A stretch of DNA of 64,000 bases from Streptomyces sp. TRM70350 (GTDB lineage: Bacteria; Actinomycetota; Actinomycetes; Streptomycetales; Streptomycetaceae). The translations under genes and the position numbers were made by a program. Below the pieces are notes generated by a model, which had not been told where the DNA came from, searched no databases, and saw only the letters and a list, made by a program, of their open reading frames with translations. This document shows positions 16,338-23,848 of the stretch, piece by piece; position 1 is the first letter of the stretch, and each line of letters begins with the position of its first letter. The stretch lies in contig NZ_JAHUXH010000029.1 in the NCBI RefSeq assembly GCF_019219825.1, forward strand, positions 33,248 through 97,247, written 5' to 3'.

Positions 16338-17240
16338 ATGGGCAGGCGGTGGGTGGTCGGGGTGCTGCTGGCCGGTGCCGTGCTGCTCGGCGGCTGCGGG
16401 GACCCCGCGTCCGGTCCGGAGGCGGCACCGCCCGCGCCCTCCGTGCCCGAAGCGTCGGCCACCACCCAGCAACGCGCGCCGCGGCTCCCCGCGAAGGCGC
16501 CGACAGTCCTCTATCTCGGCGACTCGCTGGCGATGGAGAACCAGAACGTCCTCGGCGAGGAACTCCGCCGGGACCTGCGGGCCAAGTACACGAGCGCCCC
16601 CTACTCGGGCACCACCCTGTGCGACTACCTGGAGGGCACCGGCGAACGGTCCCTCGTGCCGGACGCGGACAAGGCGGCGGCCATGGTGCGGTCGGTGCGG
16701 CCGGACTTCGTGGTGCTGCAGTTCTGGGGCAACGCATGGGGCTACACACCGTGCATGGACGGCATCACGTACGACGCCTCCCGCGACCGCTACCTGCAGC
16801 GGTACGCCGCCGACGCGCGGCGCCTCACCGAGCAGATCGACGCGGCCGGCGGCGACCGGCGGCCGCGGATCGTCTGGGTGCTGCAGGGCCCGGACCCGAT
16901 CACCCCCGACCGGATCCGGCGCGTGAACGCCGTCTACGAGGAGCAGGCCGCGGCCACCGGCGACCTGGTCGCCGACGCGGGCCGGGCGGTGAGCCCCGCC
17001 GGGGCGCGCTACACCTGGACCCAGTACCTGCCCTGCACCGCGTACGAGCGTGCCCACCCCGACTACTGCACCCAGCCCGGCAGCGACCGCACCGCGCTCC
17101 ACCATGACGACGACTACCTGCACTTCTGTCTGGCGCCCACGACCTCCACCCCCAAGCCGTGCCCGGTGCGCTCGCCGGGGATCCTGCGGATCGCGCGGGA
17201 GATCACGCGGGTGGTGGGCGAAGCGGCCCGGCGTGACTGA
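16338..17240 (+). CDS. SGNH/GDSL-type hydrolase lipoprotein
   Basis: 300 residues. The signal ends in a lipobox LLGGC, so the mature protein is predicted to be a membrane-anchored lipoprotein. A Pro/Ala/Ser linker follows, then the catalytic domain: block I VLYLGDSLAMEN (nucleophile Ser in GDSL), the WGNAWG region, and a C-terminal DYLHFC with the catalytic His. Related domains remove O-acetyl groups from polysaccharides, but the substrate here is unknown. ATG 16338 is chosen because the lipoprotein signal starts there. Confidence 0.82.
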   Translation: MGRRWVVGVLLAGAVLLGGCGDPASGPEAAPPAPSVPEASATTQQRAPRLPAKAPTVLYLGDSLAMENQNVLGEELRRDLRAKYTSAPYSGTTLCDYLEGTGERSLVPDADKAAAMVRSVRPDFVVLQFWGNAWGYTPCMDGITYDASRDRYLQRYAADARRLTEQIDAAGGDRRPRIVWVLQGPDPITPDRIRRVNAVYEEQAAATGDLVADAGRAVSPAGARYTWTQYLPCTAYERAHPDYCTQPGSDRTALHHDDDYLHFCLAPTTSTPKPCPVRSPGILRIAREITRVVGEAARRD

Positions 17241-17285
17241 CGTACGGTCATACTCATTCGACAAGGGGCGGACCGGTCCACTGGG

Positions 17286-18185
17286 ATGTCCTCCATGGGT
17301 GCCCTCAAAATGCATGCGGACGAAGTGGACCTGGACGCGTCGCTGGTCCGGGGGCTGATCGCCGGTCAGTTCCCGCAGTGGGCGGAGCTGCCGGTGCGTC
17401 GGCTGGAGTCGTCCGGGACCGAGAACGCGATGTTCCGGCTGGGCGACGAGCTGGTGGTGCGGCTGCCGCGGCATCCGGGCGCCGTCGGGGACGTGGCGCA
17501 CGAGCTGCGGTGGCTGCCCGAGTTGGGGCCACGGCTGCCCCTGGACACGCCCCGGCCGGTCGGGCGGGGCGAGCCGGGTGCGGGGTTCCCGTTTCCCTGG
17601 TCGGTGTACCGGTGGCTGGAGGGGCGCAATCCCGTCGCGGGGGCGCTCGACGAGCCGGAGCGGCTGGCCGAGGATCTGGCGGAGTTCGTCGTCGCGCTGC
17701 GCCGGGTCGACGCCGGGGGCGGGCCGCCCAACCACCGGGGCGTGCCGCTGGCCGCCCGGGACGAACCGACGCGGGCGGCCGTCGAGCAGTTGGCGGGCCG
17801 TGTGGACACGGACGCGATGACGGCGTTGTGGGAGGAGGCCCTGCGGGCACCGGAGTACGCCGGTCCGCCGGTGTGGGCACACGGCGACCTGTCTCCCGGG
17901 AACGTGCTGGTCAGCGGGGCACGGCTGAGCGCGGTGATCGACTTCGGCCTGGCGGGAGTGGGGGACCCCGCCGTCGACCTGATCGTGGCCTGGAACCTAC
18001 TGCCCGCCGGAGCGCGGGAGACCTTCCGTCAGATCGTGGGCGCCGACGACGCCGAGTGGGCGCGCGGGCGCGGCTGGGCACTGTCGATCTCGCTGATCCA
18101 ACTGCCGTACTACTGGGACACCAATCCGCCGCTCGCCGAGAGTTCGCGGCATGTGATCAGGGAGATGCTGGCCGAGCGGGGGTGA
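17286..18185 (+). CDS. Aminoglycoside phosphotransferase (APH) family protein
   Basis: 299 residues with the APH/choline-kinase fold. The Brenner motif is intact, AHGDLSPGNVL (H199, D201, N206), and the metal-binding Asp lies in VIDFG (D219). This subgroup of Streptomyces APH-like kinases is mostly uncharacterised; sequence alone does not predict antibiotic resistance. The first Met residues (MSSMG..M) leave the exact start open: 17286 or the ATG at 17313. Confidence 0.82.
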   Translation: MSSMGALKMHADEVDLDASLVRGLIAGQFPQWAELPVRRLESSGTENAMFRLGDELVVRLPRHPGAVGDVAHELRWLPELGPRLPLDTPRPVGRGEPGAGFPFPWSVYRWLEGRNPVAGALDEPERLAEDLAEFVVALRRVDAGGGPPNHRGVPLAARDEPTRAAVEQLAGRVDTDAMTALWEEALRAPEYAGPPVWAHGDLSPGNVLVSGARLSAVIDFGLAGVGDPAVDLIVAWNLLPAGARETFRQIVGADDAEWARGRGWALSISLIQLPYYWDTNPPLAESSRHVIREMLAERG

Positions 18186-18199
18186 AGGGCCTTCCGGCA

Positions 18200-18234
18200 G
18201 GGCCCGCTCCCGGCGTGGGCACAGGAGCGGGCCC
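18200..18234. terminator. Bidirectional terminator
   Basis: GGGCCCGCTCC / GGAGCGGGCCC, perfect 11-bp arms with 13-nt loop, between convergent APH and VOC genes. Confidence 0.8.
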
Positions 18235-18251
18235 CTCCCCCGGCACCTGGC

Positions 18252-18734
18252 TCACTCCCCCGCGTGCGCCTTCCGCAGGGCCGCGATGTCGAGCTTGCCC
18301 ATCGACAGCATCGCCTGGGTCGCGCGGTTCGCCTTCTCCGAGTCCGGGTCCGTCACCAGGTCGAGCAGGACGTCCGGGACGACCTGCCAGGACACGCCGT
18401 ACTTGTCCCTCAGCCAGCCGCAGGGGCCGGGCTCGCCGCCGTTCTCGGTGAGCTTGGTCCAGTAGTAGTCGACCTCCTCCTGGTCCGCGCAGAAGATCTG
18501 GAAGGAGATCGCCTCGTTGAACGTGAACTGCGGTCCGCCGTTGAGCGCGACGAACTGCTGCCCGTTGGCCGTGAACTCGACGGTCATCACCGAGCCGGCG
18601 GGACGGGGTGCGGCCTCGCCGTAGCGGGCGACGCGGCCGATGCTGGAGTTCTTGAAGATCGAGACGTAGTAGTGGGCGGCCTCCTCGGCCTGGTCGTCGA
18701 ACCAGAGACACGTGGTGAAACCGTCGGTGGCCAT
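18252..18734 (-). CDS. VOC family protein (PhnB / 3-demethylubiquinone methyltransferase-like)
   Basis: 160-residue single-domain protein of the PhnB-like VOC group: CLWFDDQAEEAAHYYVSIF at the start, VMTVEFTANGQQFVALNGG and FQIFCADQEEVDYYWTKL in the middle, LRDKYGVSWQVVP and a C-terminal ATQAMLSMGKLDIAAL helix. These proteins lack methyltransferase activity despite the database name; function unknown. ATG 18734 is chosen because AGGAGG lies 5 nt upstream, whereas the GTG two codons earlier would sit on the ribosome site itself. Divergent from the epoxide hydrolase. Confidence 0.83.
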   Translation of the reverse strand: MATDGFTTCLWFDDQAEEAAHYYVSIFKNSSIGRVARYGEAAPRPAGSVMTVEFTANGQQFVALNGGPQFTFNEAISFQIFCADQEEVDYYWTKLTENGGEPGPCGWLRDKYGVSWQVVPDVLLDLVTDPDSEKANRATQAMLSMGKLDIAALRKAHAGE

Positions 18735-18856
18735 GGGCACCTCCTGGGGCGTGGAACGCGGTCATCTGTATCGACCGGCAGGGCCCGCGAAACTCACCGG
18801 CCGCGCCCAAAAATCCTTCGGTGGCCGCGGGCAGCCTCCGAACTAGCATCGCCACC

Positions 18857-20053
18857 ATGACGACGTCACCGCCCGCCGACGGCATCCGGCCCTTCCGCCT
18901 CGACATCCCGCAGCGCGACCTCGACGACCTGTACGACCGCCTCGACCGCACCCGGTGGCCGGACGAGCTGCCCGGCGTCGGTTGGGCGTACGGCGTGCCC
19001 GGCGACTATCTGCGCGAGCTCGTCCGGTACTGGCGGCACACCTACGACTGGCGTGCGGCCGAGGCGCGGCTCAACGAGTGGCCGCAGTTCACGACCACGA
19101 TCGATGGGACGAACGTCCACTTCGCGCATGTCCGCTCCCCCGAGCCGGACGCCACCCCGCTGGTCGTCACGCACGGCTGGCCCGGCTCGATCGTGGAGTT
19201 CCTGGACGTGGTGGGGTCGTTGACCGACCCGGCCGCGTACGGCGGTGATCCGGCGGACGCGTTCCACGTCGTCCTGCCGAGCATCCCCGGCTTCGGGCTG
19301 TCCGGGCCGACGCCGGACACCGGCTGGGAGGCGGGCCGGGTCGCCGACGCGTGGGCCGAGCTGATGAGCCGGCTCGGCTACGAGAGGTTCGGGGCGCAGG
19401 GCGGTGACTGGGGTGCCGCGATCTCCCGCGAGCTGGGCCGCGCCCATCCCGGCCGGGTGATCGGCGTCCATCTGAACCTGCTGCCGGGCGCGCAGGCGGC
19501 CACCGAGCCGACCGGTGAGGAGCTGGCGGGGCTCCGCGTGGAGGAGCGGGAGCGGACGCTCACCTCGTGGCGCCGGTGGAGCGCGTGGTCGCGGGAGGGC
19601 ACGGGGTACGCCGTGCTGCAGTCCACCCGGCCGCAGACCCTGGCGTACGCGCTGACCGACTCGCCCGTCGGTCAACTCGCCTGGGTCGTCGAGAAGTTCA
19701 GGGAGTGGACGGACTCCGAGGAGCTGCCCGAGGAGGCCGTCGACCGGGACCGGCTGCTCACCAATGTGATGCTGTACTGGCTGACCGGGACGGCCGGTTC
19801 GTCCGCCCGGATCTACTACGAGCGGGCGCACACGCACGACGGCCGCAAGGCCGAGCCGCAGGAGCCGTCGACCGCGCCGACCGCCCTCGCTCTGTTCCCG
19901 GCGGAGCTGCAGATCCCGCTGCGGCACAAGGCGGACCGCACGGAGAACATCGTGCGCTGGACGGAGTTCGACCGGGGCGGGCACTTCGCGGCGATGGAGG
20001 AGCCGGAGCTGCTGGTGGAGGACGTACGGGCGTTCTTCCGGCAGTTGCGGTGA
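18857..20053 (+). CDS. Epoxide hydrolase (EHN, alpha/beta-hydrolase fold)
   Basis: 398 residues of the EphA/microsomal-type epoxide hydrolase family, which opens epoxides to diols. The N-terminal EHN domain is clear (IRPFRLDIPQRDLDDLYDRL, then WPDELPG and YGVP). The oxyanion motif is HGWPGS, the nucleophile Asp is in AQGGDWGAAI and the catalytic His in DRGGHFAAMEEP. A conserved Tyr-rich lid lies between. Soluble, no signal. The 135 nt after the stop carry the clpP3 control sites. Confidence 0.9.
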   Translation: MTTSPPADGIRPFRLDIPQRDLDDLYDRLDRTRWPDELPGVGWAYGVPGDYLRELVRYWRHTYDWRAAEARLNEWPQFTTTIDGTNVHFAHVRSPEPDATPLVVTHGWPGSIVEFLDVVGSLTDPAAYGGDPADAFHVVLPSIPGFGLSGPTPDTGWEAGRVADAWAELMSRLGYERFGAQGGDWGAAISRELGRAHPGRVIGVHLNLLPGAQAATEPTGEELAGLRVEERERTLTSWRRWSAWSREGTGYAVLQSTRPQTLAYALTDSPVGQLAWVVEKFREWTDSEELPEEAVDRDRLLTNVMLYWLTGTAGSSARIYYERAHTHDGRKAEPQEPSTAPTALALFPAELQIPLRHKADRTENIVRWTEFDRGGHFAAMEEPELLVEDVRAFFRQLR

Positions 20054-20073
20054 GAAGCAGGGGGCGTGAGCGC

Positions 20074-20103
20074 TCTGCCCGTGGCGAATCTGCCGCAGGC
20101 AGA
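20074..20103. promoter_or_regulatory. Two adjacent PopR boxes upstream of clpP3
   Basis: 20089-20103 is TCTGCC-GCA-GGCAGA, a perfect match to the TCTGCC-N3-GGCAGA palindrome that I recall for PopR in S. lividans. Directly adjoining at 20074-20088 is TCTGCC-CGT-GGCGAA, with a full first half and a degenerate second half. They lie about 90-115 nt before the clpP3 ATG. Confidence 0.75.
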
Positions 20104-20188
20104 CGAATCCGCCACCGGCGGGGCCCCGGGCCGAGAGTGGACAGCGCAACGCATCACCCGCTTCCACTCCTACGACCCGAGGAGCGCC

Positions 20189-20829
20189 ATGTCTCCACGC
20201 ACAGCCCTGCTGCCGCCCCGCGCCGAGGAGGGCGACACCCCGCCCACCCGGTTCGACGACCACCTGGCCGCCCAACTGCTCGGGCAGCGGATCGTCCTGC
20301 TGGGCACCCAGGTCGACGAGGTCTCCGCCAACCGGGTCTGCACCCAGCTGCTGATCCTCGCGGCGGAGGACCCGCGCACCGACATCAGCCTGTTCATCAA
20401 CAGCCCGGGCGGCTCGGTGCACGCCGGGCTCGCCATCTACGACACGATGCGGCTGATCCCCAACGACGTCTCCACGCTCGCCATGGGGTTCGCCGCCAGC
20501 ATGGGGCAGTTCCTGCTCAGCGTGGCGCGCCCGGCAAGCGGTACGCGCTGCCCAACGCGCGCATCATGATGCACCAGCCGTCGGCCGGGATCGGCGGCAC
20601 GACCGCCGACATCGAGATCCAGGCGGAGAATTTGGAGTTCACCAAGCGGACCATCGAGCGGATCACCGCGGAGCACACCGGGCAGAGCCCGGAGACCATC
20701 TCCCGGGACGGCGACCGCGACCGCTGGTTCACGGCCGAGCAGGCCAGGGAGTACGGCATGGTGGACCGGGTGGTGGAGTCGTTCGCCGACGTCCGCCCGG
20801 CCGCCGCACGGCGACGGATGGGGCTGTAG
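20189..20829 (+). pseudogene. clpP3: ClpP-family protease subunit ClpP3, split by a one-base frameshift
   Basis: From ATG 20189 (AGGAG 5 nt upstream) the frame encodes a normal ClpP: LFINSPGGSVHAGLAIYDTM and the nucleophile serine in AASMGQFLLS. It then shifts near 20523-20526 and ends at 20569. The missing half continues in another frame from GKRYALPNARIMMHQPSAG (catalytic His) to RDRWFTAEQAREYGMVD, ending at 20829. Adding one G in the GTGG run restores a full-length protein. This is either real inactivation or a homopolymer error; both halves are otherwise well conserved. Together with clpP4, 2 nt downstream, it forms the PopR-controlled operon. Confidence 0.85.
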
Positions 20830-20831
20830 TC

Positions 20832-21434
20832 ATGGGGACGTACACGATTCCGAACGTGGTCGAGCGCACGCCGCAGGGCGAGCGGTCGTACGACGTGTTC
20901 AGCCGGCTGCTGTCGGAGCGGATCATCTTCCTCGGCACCGAGATCGACGACGGCGTGGCCAACGTCGTCATCGCGCAACTGCTGCACCTGGAGTCGGCGG
21001 CGCCGGAGAACGAGATCGCGATCTACCTCAACTCCCCCGGCGGATCGTTCACCTCGCTGATGGCGATCTACGACACGATGACGTTCGTGCAGGCGCCGAT
21101 CTCGACGTTCTGCGTCGGGCAGGCGGCGTCCACGGCGGCCGTGCTGCTGGCCGGCGGGGACCCGGGGCGGCGGTTCGTGCTGGAGCACGCGCGCGTGCTG
21201 CTCGGGCAGCCCGCCAGCGGCGGGCGGCAGGGCACGATCTCCGATCTCGCCCTGCAGGCCCAGGAGATGGTGCGGATCCGCTCCCAGATCGAGGAGGTGC
21301 TGGACCGGCACACCCACCACGACATCGCGACCCTGCGCGCCGACATGGACCGCGACAAGGTGTTCACCGCGCAGGAGGCGGTGGCGTACGGGCTGGCCGA
21401 CGAGGTGCTGAGCCGGCGCCTCGGGAAGATCTGA
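20832..21434 (+). CDS. clpP4: ClpP-family protease subunit ClpP4 lacking the canonical catalytic His
   Basis: 200-residue ClpP-type protein, normally forming heteromeric 14-mers with ClpP3 and working with Clp ATPases. Family blocks: YDVFSRLLSERIIFLG, YLNSPGGSFTSLMAIYDTM, nucleophile Ser100 in GQAASTAAVLLA and the Asp-containing DMDRDKVFTAQEA. Where ClpP has HQP with the catalytic His, this protein reads LLGQPASG, i.e. Gly125. His119, aligned with the conserved Asn of 'PNAR', is the nearest His. It starts 2 nt after the clpP3 stop, so translation is probably coupled. Confidence 0.88.
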   Translation: MGTYTIPNVVERTPQGERSYDVFSRLLSERIIFLGTEIDDGVANVVIAQLLHLESAAPENEIAIYLNSPGGSFTSLMAIYDTMTFVQAPISTFCVGQAASTAAVLLAGGDPGRRFVLEHARVLLGQPASGGRQGTISDLALQAQEMVRIRSQIEEVLDRHTHHDIATLRADMDRDKVFTAQEAVAYGLADEVLSRRLGKI

Positions 21435-21449
21435 GGCGCCGGACCGGCG

Positions 21450-21884
21450 TCAGGCGGCCAGGCAGAGTCCGTTGTGGGGCGCACTGGACGTGGCACGGCC
21501 ACGCGCGTGCGTGCGCCGGGTGAGGTCACTGTGCGCCCGTGCCAGCAGATCGGCCAGGCCGAGGCCCAGGGCGTGGGCGGCGGCCGCGAGCACCTCCGAG
21601 GAGGCCTCCTTGCGGCCGCGCTCCACCTCCGACAGATAGGGCATCGAGATCCGCGCGGCGTCGGCGACGTCCTTGAGCGTCCGTTGCTGCGCGAGCCGCT
21701 CCCTGCGCAGCACATCACCGACGAGGTCGCGCCAGAGCGGCTCCTTGACGGCGGGCCGGGACGGCACACCGGCGGGCCGGCCGGACGCCGGGTGGGTGAT
21801 TCCGGGGCGCGCGGGCTGCGGACGCAGCGGGATGACACGGGCCTCTTCGGGCGTCGTCTGCTGGTTCGGCGCTTGGTTGCTCAC
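21450..21884 (-). CDS. popR: XRE-family activator PopR
   Basis: 144 residues. A variable N-terminus precedes a Cro/CI-type helix-turn-helix: DVLRRERLAQQRTLKDVADA, then ISMPYLSEVERGRKEASSEV. The C-terminus ends in CLAA. In S. lividans PopR activates clpP3-clpP4 and is itself degraded by ClpP1/P2, which depends on its last alanines; ClgR behaves similarly. The gene is convergent with clpP4 (15-nt gap) and the boxes before clpP3 match the PopR palindrome. Name assigned from context plus sequence; ClgR is the alternative. Confidence 0.8.
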   Translation of the reverse strand: MSNQAPNQQTTPEEARVIPLRPQPARPGITHPASGRPAGVPSRPAVKEPLWRDLVGDVLRRERLAQQRTLKDVADAARISMPYLSEVERGRKEASSEVLAAAAHALGLGLADLLARAHSDLTRRTHARGRATSSAPHNGLCLAA

Positions 21885-22028
21885 CTCTTCAGCCTAGGTT
21901 CGCGGGCCGTCAGGGGAAGACCGCGACGTTCCGCCCTCGGGGGAATCGGACAAAACGCCCTGGAGAGAGGGGGACTGGCCAACTCGTAGCCCGACACCAC
22001 CCAATTCGGGCCACCCCACGATCGGCGG

Positions 22029-22053
22029 GCATGTGAGGGGATAGGCCGGGTAC
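22029..22053 (+). promoter_or_regulatory. SigB-type promoter of the sigma gene
   Basis: GCAT (22029-22032), 15-nt spacer, GGGTAC (22048-22053), about 95 nt before the ATG. Fits the GNNT-N14-16-GGGTAC consensus, so the gene may be driven by itself or by SigB. Confidence 0.55.
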
Positions 22054-22065
22054 ACGCACGTGTAC
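22050..22065. promoter_or_regulatory. Palindrome GTACACG-CA-CGTGTAC over the promoter start region
   Basis: Perfect 7-bp arms with a 2-bp centre, starting inside the GGGTAC hexamer; well placed for a repressor. Confidence 0.4.
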
Positions 22066-22147
22066 GTCGTCGGGTTCCGGTTACTCATCGGGGCGTGACG
22101 CCGACAGGACCGAGGACAACAGAAGCCGAAGAGGCAGACGTCGCACC

Positions 22148-23047
22148 ATGACTTTCGTGGGAGAGGTAATGGACACCGCCGTGACCGGGTCGGAGGTCAA
22201 GGACAGCCCTGTGGCCAGGACGGGTGAGGGGCCGGCGCCGGACGTCGTGGACCCCCGGGGCGTGGCTCCGCGCGACGCTCGCGCGTTGTCCCGCCAGTTC
22301 TTCGCGCGTCTGGCCGAACTCGAGGAAGGCACGCACGAGTACCAGTACGCACGCAACACCCTCATCGAGATGAACATGTCGTTGGTGCGGTTCGCCGCGG
22401 GCCGGTTCCGCAACCGCGGGGACGACATGGAGGACATCGTCCAGACCGGGATGATCGGCCTCATCAAGGCCATCGACCGGTTCGAACTCTCCCGCGAGGT
22501 CGAGTTCACGTCGTTCGCGCTGCCCTACATCGTCGGTGAGATCAAGCGCTTCTTCCGCGACACCACGTGGGCCGTGCACGTCCCCCGCCGCCTCCAGGAA
22601 CTCCGCGTCGAACTGGCCAAGGCCCGCGAGGAACTGGCCAGCCGCCTGGACCGCGAGCCCACGGTCACGGAACTCGCCACGCTGATGAACATCTCCGAGG
22701 ACGAGGTGATCGAGGCCCAGATAGCCGCCAACGGCTACAACTCCGCCTCCCTGGACGCCGCCCTCACCGGCGACGGCCCGGAGAACGGCGAGGCGGTCCT
22801 CGCCGACTTCATCGGCGTCGAGGAACAAGGACTGCGGCTCGTCGAGGACTTCCAGTCGCTCGCCCCGCTCATGGCCGAACTCGACGAACGCGACCGGCAG
22901 ATTCTGCATCTGAGGTTCGTGGAGGAGGCCACCCAGGCCGAGATCGGCGAACGGCTCGGCTGCTCGCAGATGCATGTGTCCCGACTGCTCAAGCGGATCA
23001 TCGGACGGCTCCGCCGGGGCATGCTCGGCGAACTGGGCTGCGCCTGA
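22148..23047 (+). CDS. sigL: RNA polymerase sigma factor, SigB/SigF/SigG family (SigL-like)
   Basis: 299-residue alternative sigma factor with regions 2 to 4. Region 2: ARNTLIEMNMSLVRFAAGRF then DIVQTGMIGLIKAIDRFE and FTSFALPYIVGEIKRFFRD. Region 3: VPRRLQELRVELAKA. Region 4: LDERDRQILHLRF and the helix-turn-helix ATQAEIGERLGCSQMHVSRL. In S. coelicolor I recall sigL beside popR and clpP3/clpP4, so the neighbourhood supports SigL; this name is from memory. The anti-sigma-like kinase gene lies convergent 82 nt downstream. A second ATG at 22169 is possible. Confidence 0.85.
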   Translation: MTFVGEVMDTAVTGSEVKDSPVARTGEGPAPDVVDPRGVAPRDARALSRQFFARLAELEEGTHEYQYARNTLIEMNMSLVRFAAGRFRNRGDDMEDIVQTGMIGLIKAIDRFELSREVEFTSFALPYIVGEIKRFFRDTTWAVHVPRRLQELRVELAKAREELASRLDREPTVTELATLMNISEDEVIEAQIAANGYNSASLDAALTGDGPENGEAVLADFIGVEEQGLRLVEDFQSLAPLMAELDERDRQILHLRFVEEATQAEIGERLGCSQMHVSRLLKRIIGRLRRGMLGELGCA

Positions 23048-23109
23048 CGGCGTACCCCACCCTCGTACTCCAGCCTCGTACCCCACCGAGGACGAACCTG
23101 ACGGTGAGT

Positions 23110-23128
23110 CCCCGGCCACGCGCCGGGG
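23110..23128. terminator. Hairpin terminator between sigma and RsbW-like genes
   Basis: CCCCGGC-CACGC-GCCGGGG, perfect 7-bp stem between convergent genes. Confidence 0.65.
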
Positions 23129-23129
23129 C

Positions 23130-23585
23130 TCACTCCCCGTCCAGCCGCACCACCGCACGCACCCGCTTGCCCACCGGAACCCGCTCGACGGTCACCTCGG
23201 TCGCCAGCGCGTGCACGATCTCCAGACCGTGCCGGCCGATGCGGGCCGGGTCGCGCGGGAACCGTCTGGGCAGGGCGGCGCTGCTGTCGTAGACGGACAC
23301 CGCCACGGCGCTGTCCGTTCCCTCCAGCTCCAGGATGTACGGCCCGTTGCTGTGCCGGTCCGCGTTGGTGACCAGCTCGCTCACCACGAGGAGCACCGCT
23401 CCCTCGGCGCGGGCGTCGATCTCGGCGCACCACTCGGTCCTGAGCTGTTCGAGGAACAAGGCGGCGAGGGAGCGCGCCTCGGCGATGCATCCCGGCTCGC
23501 CCGTGTAGTGCGCCGCCCGCCGCAGTGGCTCCACGGGCACGTCGAAACCAGTCGGTACGACGGCCCCGTCCCCGTGCTCGATCAT
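23130..23585 (-). CDS. RsbW/SpoIIAB-like ATP-binding protein (anti-sigma kinase type)
   Basis: 151-residue GHKL-type ATPase domain. The N box is VLLVVSELVTNADRHSNG, and the G1/G2 region RIGRHGLEIVHALATEVTV supplies the ATP lid. The family includes anti-sigma factors that bind SigB-type sigma factors and phosphorylate antagonists. Context (next to a SigB-family gene, own GGGTAC promoter) suggests it controls that sigma factor, but this is inference. ATG 23585 is chosen for the GGAGAGAG 7 nt upstream, although the frame is open to 23879. Confidence 0.83.
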   Translation of the reverse strand: MIEHGDGAVVPTGFDVPVEPLRRAAHYTGEPGCIAEARSLAALFLEQLRTEWCAEIDARAEGAVLLVVSELVTNADRHSNGPYILELEGTDSAVAVSVYDSSAALPRRFPRDPARIGRHGLEIVHALATEVTVERVPVGKRVRAVVRLDGE

Positions 23586-23636
23586 GCGTGTCTCTCTCCG
23601 AAGCCGGCCATGCCGGACGCTGCTGCACCAGTGCTC

Positions 23637-23661
23637 GTACCCCGAGCCGCGCGCCGCAGTC
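23637..23661 (-). promoter_or_regulatory. SigB-type promoter of the RsbW-like gene
   Basis: On the minus strand GACT (23661-23658), 15-nt spacer, GGGTAC (23642-23637), about 50 nt before the ATG at 23585. Same class as the promoters at 2184 and 22029. Confidence 0.5.
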
Positions 23662-23848
23662 CATAGTGCCGGAGTCGTCACATTGCCGGGGTGTTTGCGG
23701 ACGATCCGGGGGCGGTGTACGCGGAGAACGAACGGTTTCGGGTCCGTGGCGGCGCGAATCCGCCCGGGCTCGGCCCGTAGGGCCCGCAAGCGGACGCGGA
23801 CGGACCTCCCGGCGCGCGAGCGGTGCCGGTTCTGCTTAGCGTGGCAGC

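Noticed and set aside
14976..17882. A 968-codon open frame on the minus strand
   Set aside because: Only the part from 16175 down is a real gene. The rest is antisense to the SGNH lipoprotein and phosphotransferase genes and has unnatural composition; high-GC antisense frames stay open by chance.
17286..18185. Calling the APH-family protein an antibiotic-resistance gene
   Set aside because: The Brenner motif shows the fold only; most such Streptomyces proteins are not resistance enzymes.
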